Below, piece by piece: positions 1 to 8,248 of a stretch of 32,016 nt of DNA. How positions within the stretch are numbered: the first letter of the stretch is position 1; each line of letters starts with the position of its first letter. A model generated the notes under the pieces. The model searched no databases. It saw nothing but the letters and a program-made list of their open reading frames with translations, and was not told the origin of the DNA. Position numbers and translations under genes: made by a program. Origin of the DNA: Nostocoides sp. Lineage in GTDB: Bacteria; Actinomycetota; Actinomycetes; Actinomycetales; Dermatophilaceae. The stretch spans positions 1 through 32,016 of the forward strand of contig JAICMC010000007.1 in the NCBI GenBank assembly GCA_025929465.1, given 5' to 3'.

Positions 1-598
1 CCTCCAGGCCTGACGAGGACCCGGGGCCGGCCCGCCACGCCGGTGAGTCCCATGGCCACGCCTCGGCGCAGGCGCCCAGGGCGGGAGCGTGGTTCCACCG
101 GTATGCGACCGGTCCGACCCCACGCCGCCGGGGCTGCGGGAGTCGGGCCGGTCTTGGTAACCGCGCGTGGCCCGGCTGTTTGAGCGGCTGGGGCTACCCG
201 AAGGCCCGTACCCGTCCAGGGTGGTGCCCAACCCGACCGCGCTACGGCGGGTGTTCGGACGACCGGGACCGAGTCGACCTGGTCACCCAGGGGATGACGA
301 CGATGGCATCAGGTGCGCGCCATCGTTCCGAATCGTCGAGCTACGACACCCGCGCGGATCCGCCGCGGCCCACGACCCGGAGAGACCAACCCCTGGTCCG
401 CTGGACGCCACCGCCATCGGCAGCAACCAGCCGGCATACCCGTCGGTCATCGTGTCCTGGTGCCGCAAGGGCAGGGCCCGGACCCGGGCCGCGCAGAAAC
501 CGTCGAGGTCGACAGACCAAGGCCACCAGCCAGGACCATCACCAGGTCGACCCGGCCGGTCCTACTGAGACCGAGACCGAGGTCGAGGCCCGGCCACC
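1..598. other. No convincing gene (about 600 bases)
   Basis: Several open frames overlap here on both strands, but they are rich in Arg, Pro and Gly, have no recognisable domain and look like the spurious frames that high G+C DNA gives. A frame beginning at 167 reads MARLFERLGLPEGPYPSRVV and then turns into low-quality sequence, so a decayed gene remnant is possible. One copy of the CGGCATAC octamer lies at 432-439. I see no RNA gene here. Confidence 0.5.
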
Positions 599-639
599 GA
601 GGGTGCACGTCCTGCCCGGGACGCCGGACCGGCACCCTC
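599..639 (-). terminator. Stem-loop at the end of the glycosyltransferase operon
   Basis: The 8-base arms GAGGGTGC (599-606) and GCACCCTC (632-639) are perfect inverted repeats. The loop contains a second small pairing, CGTCC with GGACG. The right arm overlaps the stop codon of the last glycosyltransferase gene. There is no T-tract, as is common in actinobacterial terminators, so termination is inferred from position and stem strength. Confidence 0.5.
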
Positions 640-1537
640 AGCGGGGAGACGCCGCCTCCCGACGGGCTGACCATCGCCGGCCGTCGGCGTCCGGTTCGGC
701 CAGGCCGAGGCGCTCGAACTCCTGCAGCCAGCCACCCATCGGGAACCAGCCCCACCGCCGACGGAAGATGTTGGCGTTGCGCAGGATGGCTGCCAGGTGC
801 TCGACCGGCGGACTGCTCGACGGATGGTACTGGTGGTAGGCCTCGGCGCCCCCGACCCAGCGCAACGTCCCGCCCGCCGCGGCGACCCGTTGGCCGAAGT
901 CGGTGTCCTCTCCGCCGTATCCCACGTACTCCTCGCAGAACCCGCCCACCGCGCGCCAGTGTCGGGCGGTCATGGCGAAGGACAAGGACCAGAACAGGTC
1001 GAACCGGTCGCTGTCCAGGACCGTGCCGTGGGCAGGTGTGGGCCTGGCCGGATGAGCCCGGGCGAGGGCCCGCAGGTCGCCGCTGGGCAGTGCCGCCGGG
1101 TCGGCGCCGGGCGGCAGGTAGCCGACCTCGCCGCACAACACGACCGGAGTGGGGACGGCGGCCGCCTCCCGCGCCGCCTCTGCGTACCGGGCGACCAGGC
1201 TGGGGCTCGGGATGCAGTCCACGTCCAGAAAGACCAGCACGTCGGCACCGGCACAGATGGCCGTCTCGGCTCCGAGGTTCCGGGCTTCGGAGAGGGGCAG
1301 GTCGGCTCCCGGACTGCCCGTGGCCGCCAGCTCACGAACGAGAACCCGACCGGCCGGCGGGCGTTCGCCATGGAGGACGGTGACCAGGCCGGGGTCGCCC
1401 ATGGCGACGAGGACGAAGTGCCCGGGTCTTTGCCCGGCCGCGAGGCCGCGGAGCTGATGCCGCAGGTGCTCGTGGCGCCCGTGCGCGATGGTCACCACGG
1501 CGACCCCGTCCAGGGCCGCCGTGGCGGCAGCGGTCAC
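638..1537 (-). CDS. Family 2 glycosyltransferase (GT-A fold)
   Basis: 299 residues, the last of four coupled glycosyltransferase genes. It should transfer a sugar from a nucleotide-sugar donor to a surface glycan or glycolipid on the cytoplasmic side. An N-terminal GT-A nucleotide-binding domain starts with GVAVVTIAHGRHEHLRHQL. The metal-binding acidic motif is DVDC at residues 105-108 (LVFLDVDCIPSPS). GGEDTDFG at 208-215 is the C-terminal galactosyltransferase-type signature that contacts acceptor and base. No membrane segment is visible. The start is the GTG at 1537, which overlaps the stop of the upstream gene as GTGA, so translation is probably coupled. Donor and acceptor cannot be told from the sequence. 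Confidence 0.85.
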   Translation of the reverse strand: MTAAATAALDGVAVVTIAHGRHEHLRHQLRGLAAGQRPGHFVLVAMGDPGLVTVLHGERPPAGRVLVRELAATGSPGADLPLSEARNLGAETAICAGADVLVFLDVDCIPSPSLVARYAEAAREAAAVPTPVVLCGEVGYLPPGADPAALPSGDLRALARAHPARPTPAHGTVLDSDRFDLFWSLSFAMTARHWRAVGGFCEEYVGYGGEDTDFGQRVAAAGGTLRWVGGAEAYHQYHPSSSPPVEHLAAILRNANIFRRRWGWFPMGGWLQEFERLGLAEPDADGRRWSARREAASPR

Positions 1538-2532
1538 GCCGCCCCCGCGCGGTCGGTGAGGTGCTGGTCGAGGAGTCGGGCGGCATGCGCCGCGCCCCCG
1601 GCGTGCCAGCCGGTCCAGTCCCCGCCGCGTCTGACTGCCTGGGCCAGGAGGACCGGCCAGGCACCCGGGTCGGGCCAGTGCGACAGCCCGACCGCCAGGC
1701 CCAGCCGGTCCACGGCGGCCGCGGTGGCGAGCTGTTCCTCATGTGGTCTGGGTTGCGCCACCACGACCGCCGGGCGCCCCGCCGCGGCAACCTCGGCCAC
1801 AGCGTTCTGTCCCGCGTGGGTGACCACGACGGTGGCCGCGCACAGGTCCTCCCAGATGTCGTCCATCGTCGCTTCAGGGCCGACGGTTCGCCAGGTCCAG
1901 TCAGCCGAGGCCTGCGCAGCCGCCCGGACGTCGTCCGCCGTCACGGATCGGCCGCCCTGACCCCAGAGCACAAGGACCGAGGGGGGTGCGGCGGCTCGTA
2001 GCCGGTGGGTTCGGGCGCGACCGTCGAAGCGGGAGAGGCCGCCGACATGCCACGTCTTGTCGAGCCAGGCCTGCGGCCAGCCGCCGTCGTGGGCACCGTC
2101 GGGCCACGGGGCCAGCAGATGGTCGGCGAGGTCGTATGCCGTGGCGTGGGCCCGGTCGCGGCGGTCTCCGGGCATCGCGACCACGACGACCGGCACCCCG
2201 CACAGACGCGCCGTCAGCGCGACCTCGACCGACACGTCGACGACGAGCAGCTCCGGGCGGGCCGCGGCGACCCAGGCGACGACGGCAGCCGTGCGGGCGC
2301 GCAAGCCGTCATCGTGTTCGGGTACCCAGTGCAGCGTGCCCCCTGCGGTCGGGTCGCGAACCGACGCGGGCCGCCGGGCGTCGTCGCGGGCCAACCGCAC
2401 CCAGTCGCCTGTCCAGCCCTCCGGCCGTGGCAGTGAGCTCAGCCCGGTCACGTCCGTGCGCAGATGTGCGGCGATGGCCCGGGCGCGCGTCAGGTGCCCG
2501 GCTCCGACGTGGTGCACGTACCAGCCGATCAC
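1534..2532 (-). CDS. MurG-like GT-B glycosyltransferase
   Basis: 332 residues from a GTG start at 2532. That start overlaps the stop of the upstream glycosyltransferase (GTGA); a longer reading would begin inside the upstream gene at 2553. The N-terminus has a GAGHLTRA motif (residues 10-17), which resembles the acceptor-binding loop of MurG/UDP-GlcNAc transferases. Residues about 238-267 (THAGQNAVAEVAAAGRPAVV, then HEEQ) match the family 28 C-terminal nucleotide-sugar-binding motif. It is a soluble two-domain GT-B protein that probably acts at the inner membrane face. It is not MurG itself: there is no mur/fts context and the residues around the motifs differ. The donor and product are unknown. 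Confidence 0.75.
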   Translation of the reverse strand: MIGWYVHHVGAGHLTRARAIAAHLRTDVTGLSSLPRPEGWTGDWVRLARDDARRPASVRDPTAGGTLHWVPEHDDGLRARTAAVVAWVAAARPELLVVDVSVEVALTARLCGVPVVVVAMPGDRRDRAHATAYDLADHLLAPWPDGAHDGGWPQAWLDKTWHVGGLSRFDGRARTHRLRAAAPPSVLVLWGQGGRSVTADDVRAAAQASADWTWRTVGPEATMDDIWEDLCAATVVVTHAGQNAVAEVAAAGRPAVVVAQPRPHEEQLATAAAVDRLGLAVGLSHWPDPGAWPVLLAQAVRRGGDWTGWHAGGAAHAARLLDQHLTDRAGAA

Positions 2533-3611
2533 GCGGCACCGTCCAGCCCGCACAGGGTGGGCGAGGCCAGTTCCTCGTACAACGCCAGGTAGCGGTCGAG
2601 CATCGCCTCGACCGAGCAGTGTGCCACGGCGTGCGCCCGGGCATCCTGGCGCGACAGCCTGACGACCGAGCCGAGCTGGTCTGCGGCAGCGTCGAGGTCG
2701 GCGGCATCCACCAGCGCTCCGGTCCCTGGGCCGATCACCTCTGGTAGACCGCCGCGGCCGAAGGCCAGGACGGGGGTCCCGCAGGCCAGGGACTCGGCCG
2801 CCACCAGGCCGTAGGGCTCGTCCCAGTCCGGGGTGACCAGGGTCGCGGCACTATGGCCGACCAGGTCGGCCAGGTCCCGCTGACCGAGGTGGCCGACATA
2901 GCTCGCGCTACCGTCCCGGAGGCGTGGGGCAATGTGCTCCGCGACGTAGGCCGGGTCCGATGGTGGTCCGGCCAGGCGCAGGTGCCGCCCTGCCCGCCGG
3001 GCGATCTCGATCGCCAGGTGCGGGGCCTTCTCCGGAACCAGCCGGCCGAACCAGACCAGGTCCTGACCGCCCGGTCCGACATGCCAGGTCTGGGTGTCCA
3101 CGCCGTTCGGGACGACCGTGGCCTGGGTGACGTGCGCCCAGGACCGGGCCGTATGCCGGCTGACGGCGGCGAACCGGGCGCGGCCGCAGTCCATCATCGC
3201 TATGGCCGACTCCAGCCACGGGGTGGGGGGCGTGTGCAAGGTTGTGAGCAACGGTGCCGGCAGCAGGGAGGCCATGGCAACGGGTAGGTGGTGAAGGCTG
3301 TTGTTGTGGACGAGGTCGATGTCCGCGCGTCCGTTCAGCCGGAGCATCAGCTGCAGGTAGGCGTGGTGCTCCCGCATCCAGGCCTCGGCTGGCATCGAGA
3401 TGTCCGCCCGGGCCGTGTCGGAGAGGTCCAGCTCTCCCACATCCAGCAGCTGGGCGCCGAGGACCGGGTCGCTTCCCGGGCCGGCGAAGATGGTGACCCT
3501 GACACCGCGCTGGCTCAAACCCTGGACGAGCCGCCAGGTCAGCGCCTCCAGGCCGCCGGCGAACGGCTCACGCAGCGGATGGCGGGCAGCGGCCACCAGG
3601 ACGACGTGCAT
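2529..3611 (-). CDS. Family 4 glycosyltransferase (GT-B fold)
   Basis: 360 residues starting at the ATG at 3611. This ATG shares one base with the stop of the preceding gene (TGATG). The N-terminus MHVVLVAAARHP followed by GGLEALTWRLVQGLSQRG is the standard Rossmann start with the acceptor-site GG loop. VVPNGVD at about 167-172 and the retaining EX7E element EPYGLVAAE (E265 and E273) identify family 4. A frame open to 3794 allows a longer protein, but the upstream part runs into the neighbouring gene and reads as Arg/Gly-rich shadow sequence. It is the second gene of the quartet and probably adds a hexose to the same glycan as its neighbours. Confidence 0.85.
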   Translation of the reverse strand: MHVVLVAAARHPLREPFAGGLEALTWRLVQGLSQRGVRVTIFAGPGSDPVLGAQLLDVGELDLSDTARADISMPAEAWMREHHAYLQLMLRLNGRADIDLVHNNSLHHLPVAMASLLPAPLLTTLHTPPTPWLESAIAMMDCGRARFAAVSRHTARSWAHVTQATVVPNGVDTQTWHVGPGGQDLVWFGRLVPEKAPHLAIEIARRAGRHLRLAGPPSDPAYVAEHIAPRLRDGSASYVGHLGQRDLADLVGHSAATLVTPDWDEPYGLVAAESLACGTPVLAFGRGGLPEVIGPGTGALVDAADLDAAADQLGSVVRLSRQDARAHAVAHCSVEAMLDRYLALYEELASPTLCGLDGAA

Positions 3612-4675
3612 CAGGCGGCCTCCAGCGCGGCGCGGTAGATACGGGTGTGCTCGGCGGCCAGCCAGCGTCGTTCGGCCGCTCGCTGGGCCGGGTCCGCTCG
3701 CCAGGCCGGACGCTCGGCATACGCCTGCCTGACGGCGGCGACCACTCCGGAGACGTCGGGCGAGCCGTCCGGACCCAGTGGGTAGACCAGGCACGGTCGC
3801 TGCTCAGGGTAGAAGCCGCAGTCCGGTACGAGCACCGTCGTGCCGAGGTCGTAGCAGGCCTCGAGCCAGCCCGAGTGGGTCCCGAACCGGTAGGGCAGGA
3901 CGGACAGGTCCAGGGAGTGCAGGTACGCCCACAGCTCATCGTCGGAGTAGTAGTCGTGGACGTGCAGGTCCAAGGCTCCGCGGGACTGCAGGCCGCGTAG
4001 GTGGTCGGCCACGTCCGAGGCGAACCGAGGGCTGCCCGACGTCATGATGTCGGTGTGCGCGTCGACGACCAGGCGGGCATCGGGCAGGTGAGTCACCGCC
4101 CGAACCAACGCGTCGACGACGGGGACCGGGTCGATGCTGGCCCTCAGGCTCTTGGCGTGCAGGCCGATGACGAACTCCCGACGCGGTGGGCGGGGCCGGG
4201 TCATCCAGGCCGGACCGACCACATGGGGGTGAGGCAGCACGTGGGCCTCCCGTCCCCAGCGCGACCGGATCTGCGCGGCAGCGCCGGACGTCAGCGTGAT
4301 CAGCTGCGCCGCGGCGGGCACCAGCACGTCGAGCTGGGCATCATGCAGGCCCGCCTCGGCGTGATGGGGGTTGCGCAGGTCATGCACGGTCATCACCAGA
4401 GGACGCCCGTGGCGGCGCAGCGCCTCGGTCAACCGGCTCAGGTCCTCAGGCGAGCGGGCGTCGAACCCGAAATGGATGTGCATGACGTCGAAGGTTGCCG
4501 ACTGCGCCTCGACCCACGCCGGGTCCAGCATCCGTGGTGGCCACCAGGGCTCGACGGCGGACCCGTCCTGGGGTGGCGGGTCCGGCAGACGGACGACGTC
4601 GGCGGTCCCCTCCGACGACGCCACATGGCGCACGTACACGTGACCAGCAGGCACCGAAGCGACAACAATAGGCAC
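3611..4675 (-). CDS. GT-B glycosyltransferase, first gene of the quartet
   Basis: 354 residues from a GTG at 4675, chosen because AAGGAG lies 7 bases upstream; a TTG one codon earlier would be only 4 bases from it. The open frame runs back to 5041, but that extension crosses the promoter region and is Arg/Pro-rich without motifs. The protein begins with VPIVVASVPAGHVYVRHV. FDVMHIHFGFDA and VMTVHDLRNPHH are typical of the N-terminal GT-B domain of families 1/4. The C-terminal half contains SLDLSVLPYRFGTHSGWLEA, the usual region that binds the nucleotide sugar and selects the donor. It lacks a clean EX7E element, so the family assignment is less sure than for its downstream neighbour. Confidence 0.75.
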   Translation of the reverse strand: MPIVVASVPAGHVYVRHVASSEGTADVVRLPDPPPQDGSAVEPWWPPRMLDPAWVEAQSATFDVMHIHFGFDARSPEDLSRLTEALRRHGRPLVMTVHDLRNPHHAEAGLHDAQLDVLVPAAAQLITLTSGAAAQIRSRWGREAHVLPHPHVVGPAWMTRPRPPRREFVIGLHAKSLRASIDPVPVVDALVRAVTHLPDARLVVDAHTDIMTSGSPRFASDVADHLRGLQSRGALDLHVHDYYSDDELWAYLHSLDLSVLPYRFGTHSGWLEACYDLGTTVLVPDCGFYPEQRPCLVYPLGPDGSPDVSGVVAAVRQAYAERPAWRADPAQRAAERRWLAAEHTRIYRAALEAA

Positions 4676-4715
4676 CAAGCAGCTCCTTATCGACTGGAGT
4701 CGGCGCCGCTGCCTC

Positions 4716-4747
4716 CTCATAGCGGGGCACACCGTGTGCCCCGTCAA
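4716..4747 (-). promoter_or_regulatory. Candidate promoter with 19-bp dyad in the spacer
   Basis: Reading leftwards, TTGACG (4747-4742) resembles a -35 box and TATGAG (4721-4716) a -10 box, separated by 20 bases. The arms GGGGCACAC (4724-4732) and GTGTGCCCC (4734-4742) form a perfect 9-bp inverted repeat around one base, filling the spacer. An over-long spacer carrying a dyad is the arrangement known for MerR-family activators. It lies about 40 bases upstream of the GTG start of the glycosyltransferase operon. The dyad is directly visible; promoter and regulator class are inferred. Confidence 0.5.
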
Positions 4748-5201
4748 ACTGCCTACTACCCGATGGCGCCAACAGTATGCACTGGGCCGGCGACCTGAGG
4801 TTGACCCGGCGGGGTGGACAGCCCGTACTGCTCGCCCGTTTGGCCGGGCACGAGAGGGTGCCCCGGACGGGTGGCTGGGGTCGTGTCGTATGCGGTCGCA
4901 GCGCCGGGAGCGGCCCCCCTTGAGGGACTCAATCACGTTGATCCTGAACCTGACTCGGCATACCTCGAGGGCGTGCAGGCCGGCCGCGGGGGAGGCCGCT
5001 GGGAGCGTCCCGCGCCGGTCCCGGATGCTGGTCGTCGGCACGCGGTCGTCGACGTGCGCGGGTCACCGGCCTCTGTCGGGACTCAGAGGGGGGCTATGGT
5101 CATAGGTGTTAGGGACCGTCTCGCTCGTTCCCGACGCTCAAACAGTGGGCGCGCCCACCGTGCGAGTGTTGGTCCGACGTTCGAGCTTGAGGACATCACC
5201 C
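4748..5201. other. Divergent intergenic region with a 14-bp palindrome
   Basis: No gene is supported here. The region separates the leftward glycosyltransferase operon from the rightward stress-protein operon. It holds one CGGCATAC copy (4956-4963) and a perfect palindrome GTGGGCGCGCCCAC at 5145-5158, about 45 bases before the ATG at 5202. That position suits an operator for the stress operon. I could not find convincing -35/-10 boxes for the rightward operon. Confidence 0.5.
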
Positions 5202-6011
5202 ATGTCAGACATCAGCAACCGCGAGGTCGTCGACCCCCGGAGCACGCCCGAAGTGCCGGCCGCGGCGGGGCGGGCGCCATCGGCCACCCCGTCCCACGGG
5301 TATCCCGCGTCCTCGCCGGCATCGACCAAGGATGTGGCCGCCGACGAGGCCCGCAGCGTGGCTCAGGACGCCAAGTCCGGTGCAGGTCAGGTCGCCGACA
5401 CCGCCAAGCAGCAGGCTGGGGACGTGGTCCAGGAGGCCAGGACCCAGGCTCGTGAGGTCTACTCGCAGGCCAAGCAGGAGCTGGCCAGCCACGCGGCCGA
5501 CCAGCACCGCAGGGCCGGCGCTGGCCTGCACTCCCTTGCCGAGGAGCTCCACGGCATGGTCGACCGGAGCGACGAGGGCGGGATCGCCACTGACGCGGCC
5601 CGCCAAGCCGCCGCTTCGGTGTCCAGCTTGGCCGGCTGGTTCGACAGCCACGAGCCGGGCGACGCCCTGCAGGAGCTGCGCGGGTTCGCCCGCCGCCGCC
5701 CAGGCGCCTTTCGGGCCGGCGCCGCGGTCGTCGGTCTGCTCGCCGGTCGCCTGACCCGCGGCGGCGTGGAGGAGGCACGTGACAACGCGTCCGACTCGCC
5801 GTCCGACAGCTCTTCGCGCACCGGCTCGACCGACCGGCCGGCGCACACGTCCGTGACGTTTGTCGAGCCCGGCCTGACCGAACCGATGGGTGCGTACGGC
5901 ACGACCGGCACCTCGAGCCTCGCGGAGCCAACGGTTCTGTCCCCCACGACATCGGCCCCTGTCGAGGGCCCGTTCGACGCGCTGCCCTCTGAGCCGGGAC
6001 GGCTCTCATGA
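5202..6011 (+). CDS. LEA-like coiled-coil protein with a short hydrophobic segment
   Basis: 269 residues. The ATG at 5202 is preferred over the longer frame from 5106 because GAGGA lies 8 bases before it. Residues 1-40 are disordered and rich in Pro, Ser and Ala. Residues 45-105 form an Ala/Lys/Gln-rich amphipathic helix resembling late-embryogenesis-abundant repeats (VAQDAKSGAGQVADTAKQQA). A single hydrophobic stretch, GAFRAGAAVVGLLAGRL (168-183), could insert in the membrane. The tail is Ser/Thr-rich and acidic. The stop overlaps the next start (ATGA). Neighbours are a holin-family protein and a DUF3618 protein, a trio common in actinobacteria and often linked to envelope or desiccation stress. 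A precise function is not known. Confidence 0.7.
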   Translation: MSDISNREVVDPRSTPEVPAAAGRAPSATPSHGYPASSPASTKDVAADEARSVAQDAKSGAGQVADTAKQQAGDVVQEARTQAREVYSQAKQELASHAADQHRRAGAGLHSLAEELHGMVDRSDEGGIATDAARQAAASVSSLAGWFDSHEPGDALQELRGFARRRPGAFRAGAAVVGLLAGRLTRGGVEEARDNASDSPSDSSSRTGSTDRPAHTSVTFVEPGLTEPMGAYGTTGTSSLAEPTVLSPTTSAPVEGPFDALPSEPGRLS

Positions 6012-6535
6012 CGGCGGATCCCCAGCACGACGCGGTCCCGGCGTCCGAGCGGCGCGGTGAGACCGGGCCGGATGGCCGTTTCGAGACGGTCCACGACGCC
6101 ATCCCCGAGGCCGAGCCGCTCCAGGGTTCGCACGGCACCTACGCCAAGGGCGAGGTCTCCTCGATCGGTGAGCTGATCGGGGACATCACCACCGACCTGT
6201 CCACGCTGCTGCGGCAGGAGGTCGCCTTGGCCAAGGCCGAGGTCACCGACAACGCCCGCAAGGGCGGCAAGGGCGCTGGACTGCTCGGCGGTGGCGGCGT
6301 CGCCGCCCACCTCGGGGTGCTGTTCCTGTCCCTGGCCCTGGCCGCCGCGCTGGCCGCCTGGTGGGACAGCCCGGGATGGGGCGCCTTCGCCGTCGGCGTG
6401 CTCTGGCTCGTGATCGGAGCCATTCTGATCGCGGTGGGCCGCGCCCAGCTCAAACAGATGACAGGCATGGAACGCACGGTGGACTCGGCCAAGCGAGTTC
6501 CCGAAGCACTCAAGGGAAATGAGGCTCGACGATGA
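6008..6535 (+). CDS. Phage-holin-superfamily membrane protein (Pfam Phage_holin_3_6 type)
   Basis: 175 residues. The start overlaps the preceding stop by four bases. A hydrophilic N-terminus is followed by GEVSSIGELIGDITTDLSTL, LLRQEVALAKAEV (68-79) and two transmembrane helices at about 94-117 and 124-144. The phrase LLRQEVALAKAE before two helices is the signature of this actinobacterial family. Despite the name it is a chromosomal housekeeping-type membrane protein, with no lysin or other phage gene nearby. It probably forms a membrane complex with the two proteins encoded on either side. The role in the envelope is inferred from context only. Confidence 0.8.
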   Translation: MTADPQHDAVPASERRGETGPDGRFETVHDAIPEAEPLQGSHGTYAKGEVSSIGELIGDITTDLSTLLRQEVALAKAEVTDNARKGGKGAGLLGGGGVAAHLGVLFLSLALAAALAAWWDSPGWGAFAVGVLWLVIGAILIAVGRAQLKQMTGMERTVDSAKRVPEALKGNEARR

Positions 6536-7143
6536 CCACCAGCACCAACGACCCAGACCAGATCCGCGCGGAGATCGCCACCACGCGAGGCAATCTCAGC
6601 GACAACGTCAACGCGCTCGGCGAAGCCGTGACTCCGGGCAACATCGCCCGCCGGCAGGCCGAGAAGGTCCAGGGCGCCGCCATCGGGGTCAAGGACCGGA
6701 TCATGGGCACCGGCGAAGACACCGTGGCCGGCGTCCAGGACACCATGACCTCCGCCGGGGACACGGTGGCCGGCGCGCCGCAGGCGGCGCGGCGCAGGAC
6801 CCGGGGCAACCCGCTCGCCGCGGGGCTCATCGCCCTGGGCGCGGGATGGCTGGTCGGGTCCTTGCTGCCCGCGACCCAGAAGGAGCGCGAGCTTGCCGTG
6901 CAGGCCAAGGAGAAGGCCGCACCGCTGGTGCAGGAGGCCCAGGCCATGGCCAAGGAGGTCGGCGAGAGCCTCGGGCAGCCTGCCGCGGACGCCGCGCAGT
7001 CGGTCAAGCAGACGGCGAAGGACGCGGCGGACAACGTCAAGGCCGAGGCCCAGTCCGCCAAGGACGACGTCCAGTCCAGTGCGCAGGAGTCGCGCGACCA
7101 CGTGCAGGAACACCAGTCGCGCGAGGACACCTCGCTGACGTGA
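6532..7143 (+). CDS. DUF3618 family membrane protein
   Basis: 203 residues; the start overlaps the previous stop (ATGA). Residues 8-35 (PDQIRAEIATTRGNLSDNVN) match the DUF3618 opening, in which an Arg-Glu-Ile helix precedes a TRxxLxxNVxAL pattern. A transmembrane helix lies at about 94-113 (NPLAAGLIALGAGWLVGSLL). The C-terminal 90 residues are a charged Ala/Lys/Gln helix resembling LEA repeats (VKQTAKDAADNVKAEAQSAK), like the first gene of this set. A hairpin follows the stop. No catalytic motif is visible, so a structural or scaffold role is likely. Confidence 0.8.
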   Translation: MTTSTNDPDQIRAEIATTRGNLSDNVNALGEAVTPGNIARRQAEKVQGAAIGVKDRIMGTGEDTVAGVQDTMTSAGDTVAGAPQAARRRTRGNPLAAGLIALGAGWLVGSLLPATQKERELAVQAKEKAAPLVQEAQAMAKEVGESLGQPAADAAQSVKQTAKDAADNVKAEAQSAKDDVQSSAQESRDHVQEHQSREDTSLT

Positions 7144-7163
7144 CCTCCCGCGGATGACGACGC

Positions 7164-7195
7164 AGTCGGCCGGCCCCAGAACGGGTCGGCCGGCT
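7164..7195 (+). terminator. Hairpin terminator after the DUF3618 gene
   Basis: The arms 7164-7176 (AGTCGGCCGGCCC) and 7183-7195 (GGGTCGGCCGGCT) pair over 13 positions with two G-U pairs and a 6-base loop. It lies 20 bases after the stop of the stress operon and has no T-tract. Confidence 0.65.
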
Positions 7196-7311
7196 GTGCG
7201 CGGAACCGCCCCACCCCCCAACGACCAGAGGAGTACGCCACGCCAGTAGCACCTCTGTCGGATGCTGTCTTGACCGGGGTGACGCGAACTCCCGGAAAGC
7301 CGCCGACGTGG

Positions 7312-8199
7312 TCAGCTCCCGGGCTGCCGCTGCGGGACTGAGCCAGCTACCCGTCGGATGAGCTCGCGGGCCACGGCGGCCGGCTCCAGCTCTGGCAGCC
7401 AATGGCCCGCGTCGAGCTCCACGAACCGGTACTCGCCGTGGACGTACTCCTTGCTCCGGTAGGCCGCCGCTCGGCCCAACGCCGGGTCGCGGCGCCCCCA
7501 CACGTAGGTGGTCGGGACCGTCACGATGTCGGAATCGATGGTCGTCCACGCCGCTCGCCATGAGTGGCGCGCGGCGGCGCGGTACCAGTTCAGCGGGCCC
7601 TGCAGCGCGGACGCGGTGGCCAACCGGCCGGCATACGCATCGGCTGTCTGCAGGGGAAGCCCCGAGAGCCGAAGAGCCGGTGCCAGGGTTGCACTCAGTA
7701 TCCGTTCGGGCAGGACCGGGACCTGGACGGCCGCGGCATACCAGCTGCGCAGCCCCTGGTCCGACCTCAGCAGAGACCACGCGAACGCCCGGGGATGCGG
7801 CGTCGACAGGACGGTCAGGCTGGCCACCCGGTCGGCGTGATGCGCCGCCAGGTGCCAGGCCAGGACACCGCCCCAGTCGTGCCCGGCCACGTGGGCGCGC
7901 TCCGTCCCGGCCCGGTCCAGCAGCCTCAGCACGTCCCCCGCGAGCGCTTCGACCCGGTACGCCGAGACGTCGGTCGGCGACGCATCGGCGGAGTACCCGC
8001 GCTGGTCCGGTGCCAGCGTGCGCAGGCCCGCCTGGTGCAGGGACGGAACCACGGCGTCCCAGCACCGGGAGTCCTGCGGGAACCCGTGGAGCAGCACGAC
8101 GACCTCACCGTCCCGGGGTCCGGTGTCGCGCACGTCCAGGCGCAGGCCTTGCCGGTCCGGCACGTCGACGTGCTTGACCCGGCTGGCGGGTCGGGTCAT
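7312..8199 (-). CDS. Alpha/beta-hydrolase, soluble epoxide-hydrolase type
   Basis: 295 residues, the usual length for the family. HGFP (38-41) forms the oxyanion hole and GHDWGG (106-111) is the nucleophile elbow with Asp108, as in epoxide hydrolases and haloalkane dehalogenases. The cap domain carries NWYR, whose Tyr is the epoxide-polarising residue, which favours epoxide hydrolase over dehalogenase. The acid is probably the Asp in WGRRDPAL, and the catalytic His is His266 in DAGHWLPELEP. GGGAGG-type sequence (GGGAGG) lies 6 bases before the ATG at 8199. It should open an epoxide to a vicinal diol in the cytosol. Substrate is unknown. Confidence 0.85.
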   Translation of the reverse strand: MTRPASRVKHVDVPDRQGLRLDVRDTGPRDGEVVVLLHGFPQDSRCWDAVVPSLHQAGLRTLAPDQRGYSADASPTDVSAYRVEALAGDVLRLLDRAGTERAHVAGHDWGGVLAWHLAAHHADRVASLTVLSTPHPRAFAWSLLRSDQGLRSWYAAAVQVPVLPERILSATLAPALRLSGLPLQTADAYAGRLATASALQGPLNWYRAAARHSWRAAWTTIDSDIVTVPTTYVWGRRDPALGRAAAYRSKEYVHGEYRFVELDAGHWLPELEPAAVARELIRRVAGSVPQRQPGS

Positions 8200-8248
8200 C
8201 GCCGGCCTCCCGCCACGGCGAGTCCGCGACGGCAGGCCAGACCCCGGG

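Noticed and set aside
6008-6535. Prophage, suggested by a holin-family gene
   Set aside because: There is no endolysin, capsid, tail or integrase gene nearby, and this family is a common chromosomal membrane protein in actinobacteria.
7312-8199. Haloalkane dehalogenase
   Set aside because: The nucleophile elbow fits, but the NWYR motif in the cap and the HGFP loop fit epoxide hydrolases, and the typical halide-binding Trp/Asn pattern was not seen.
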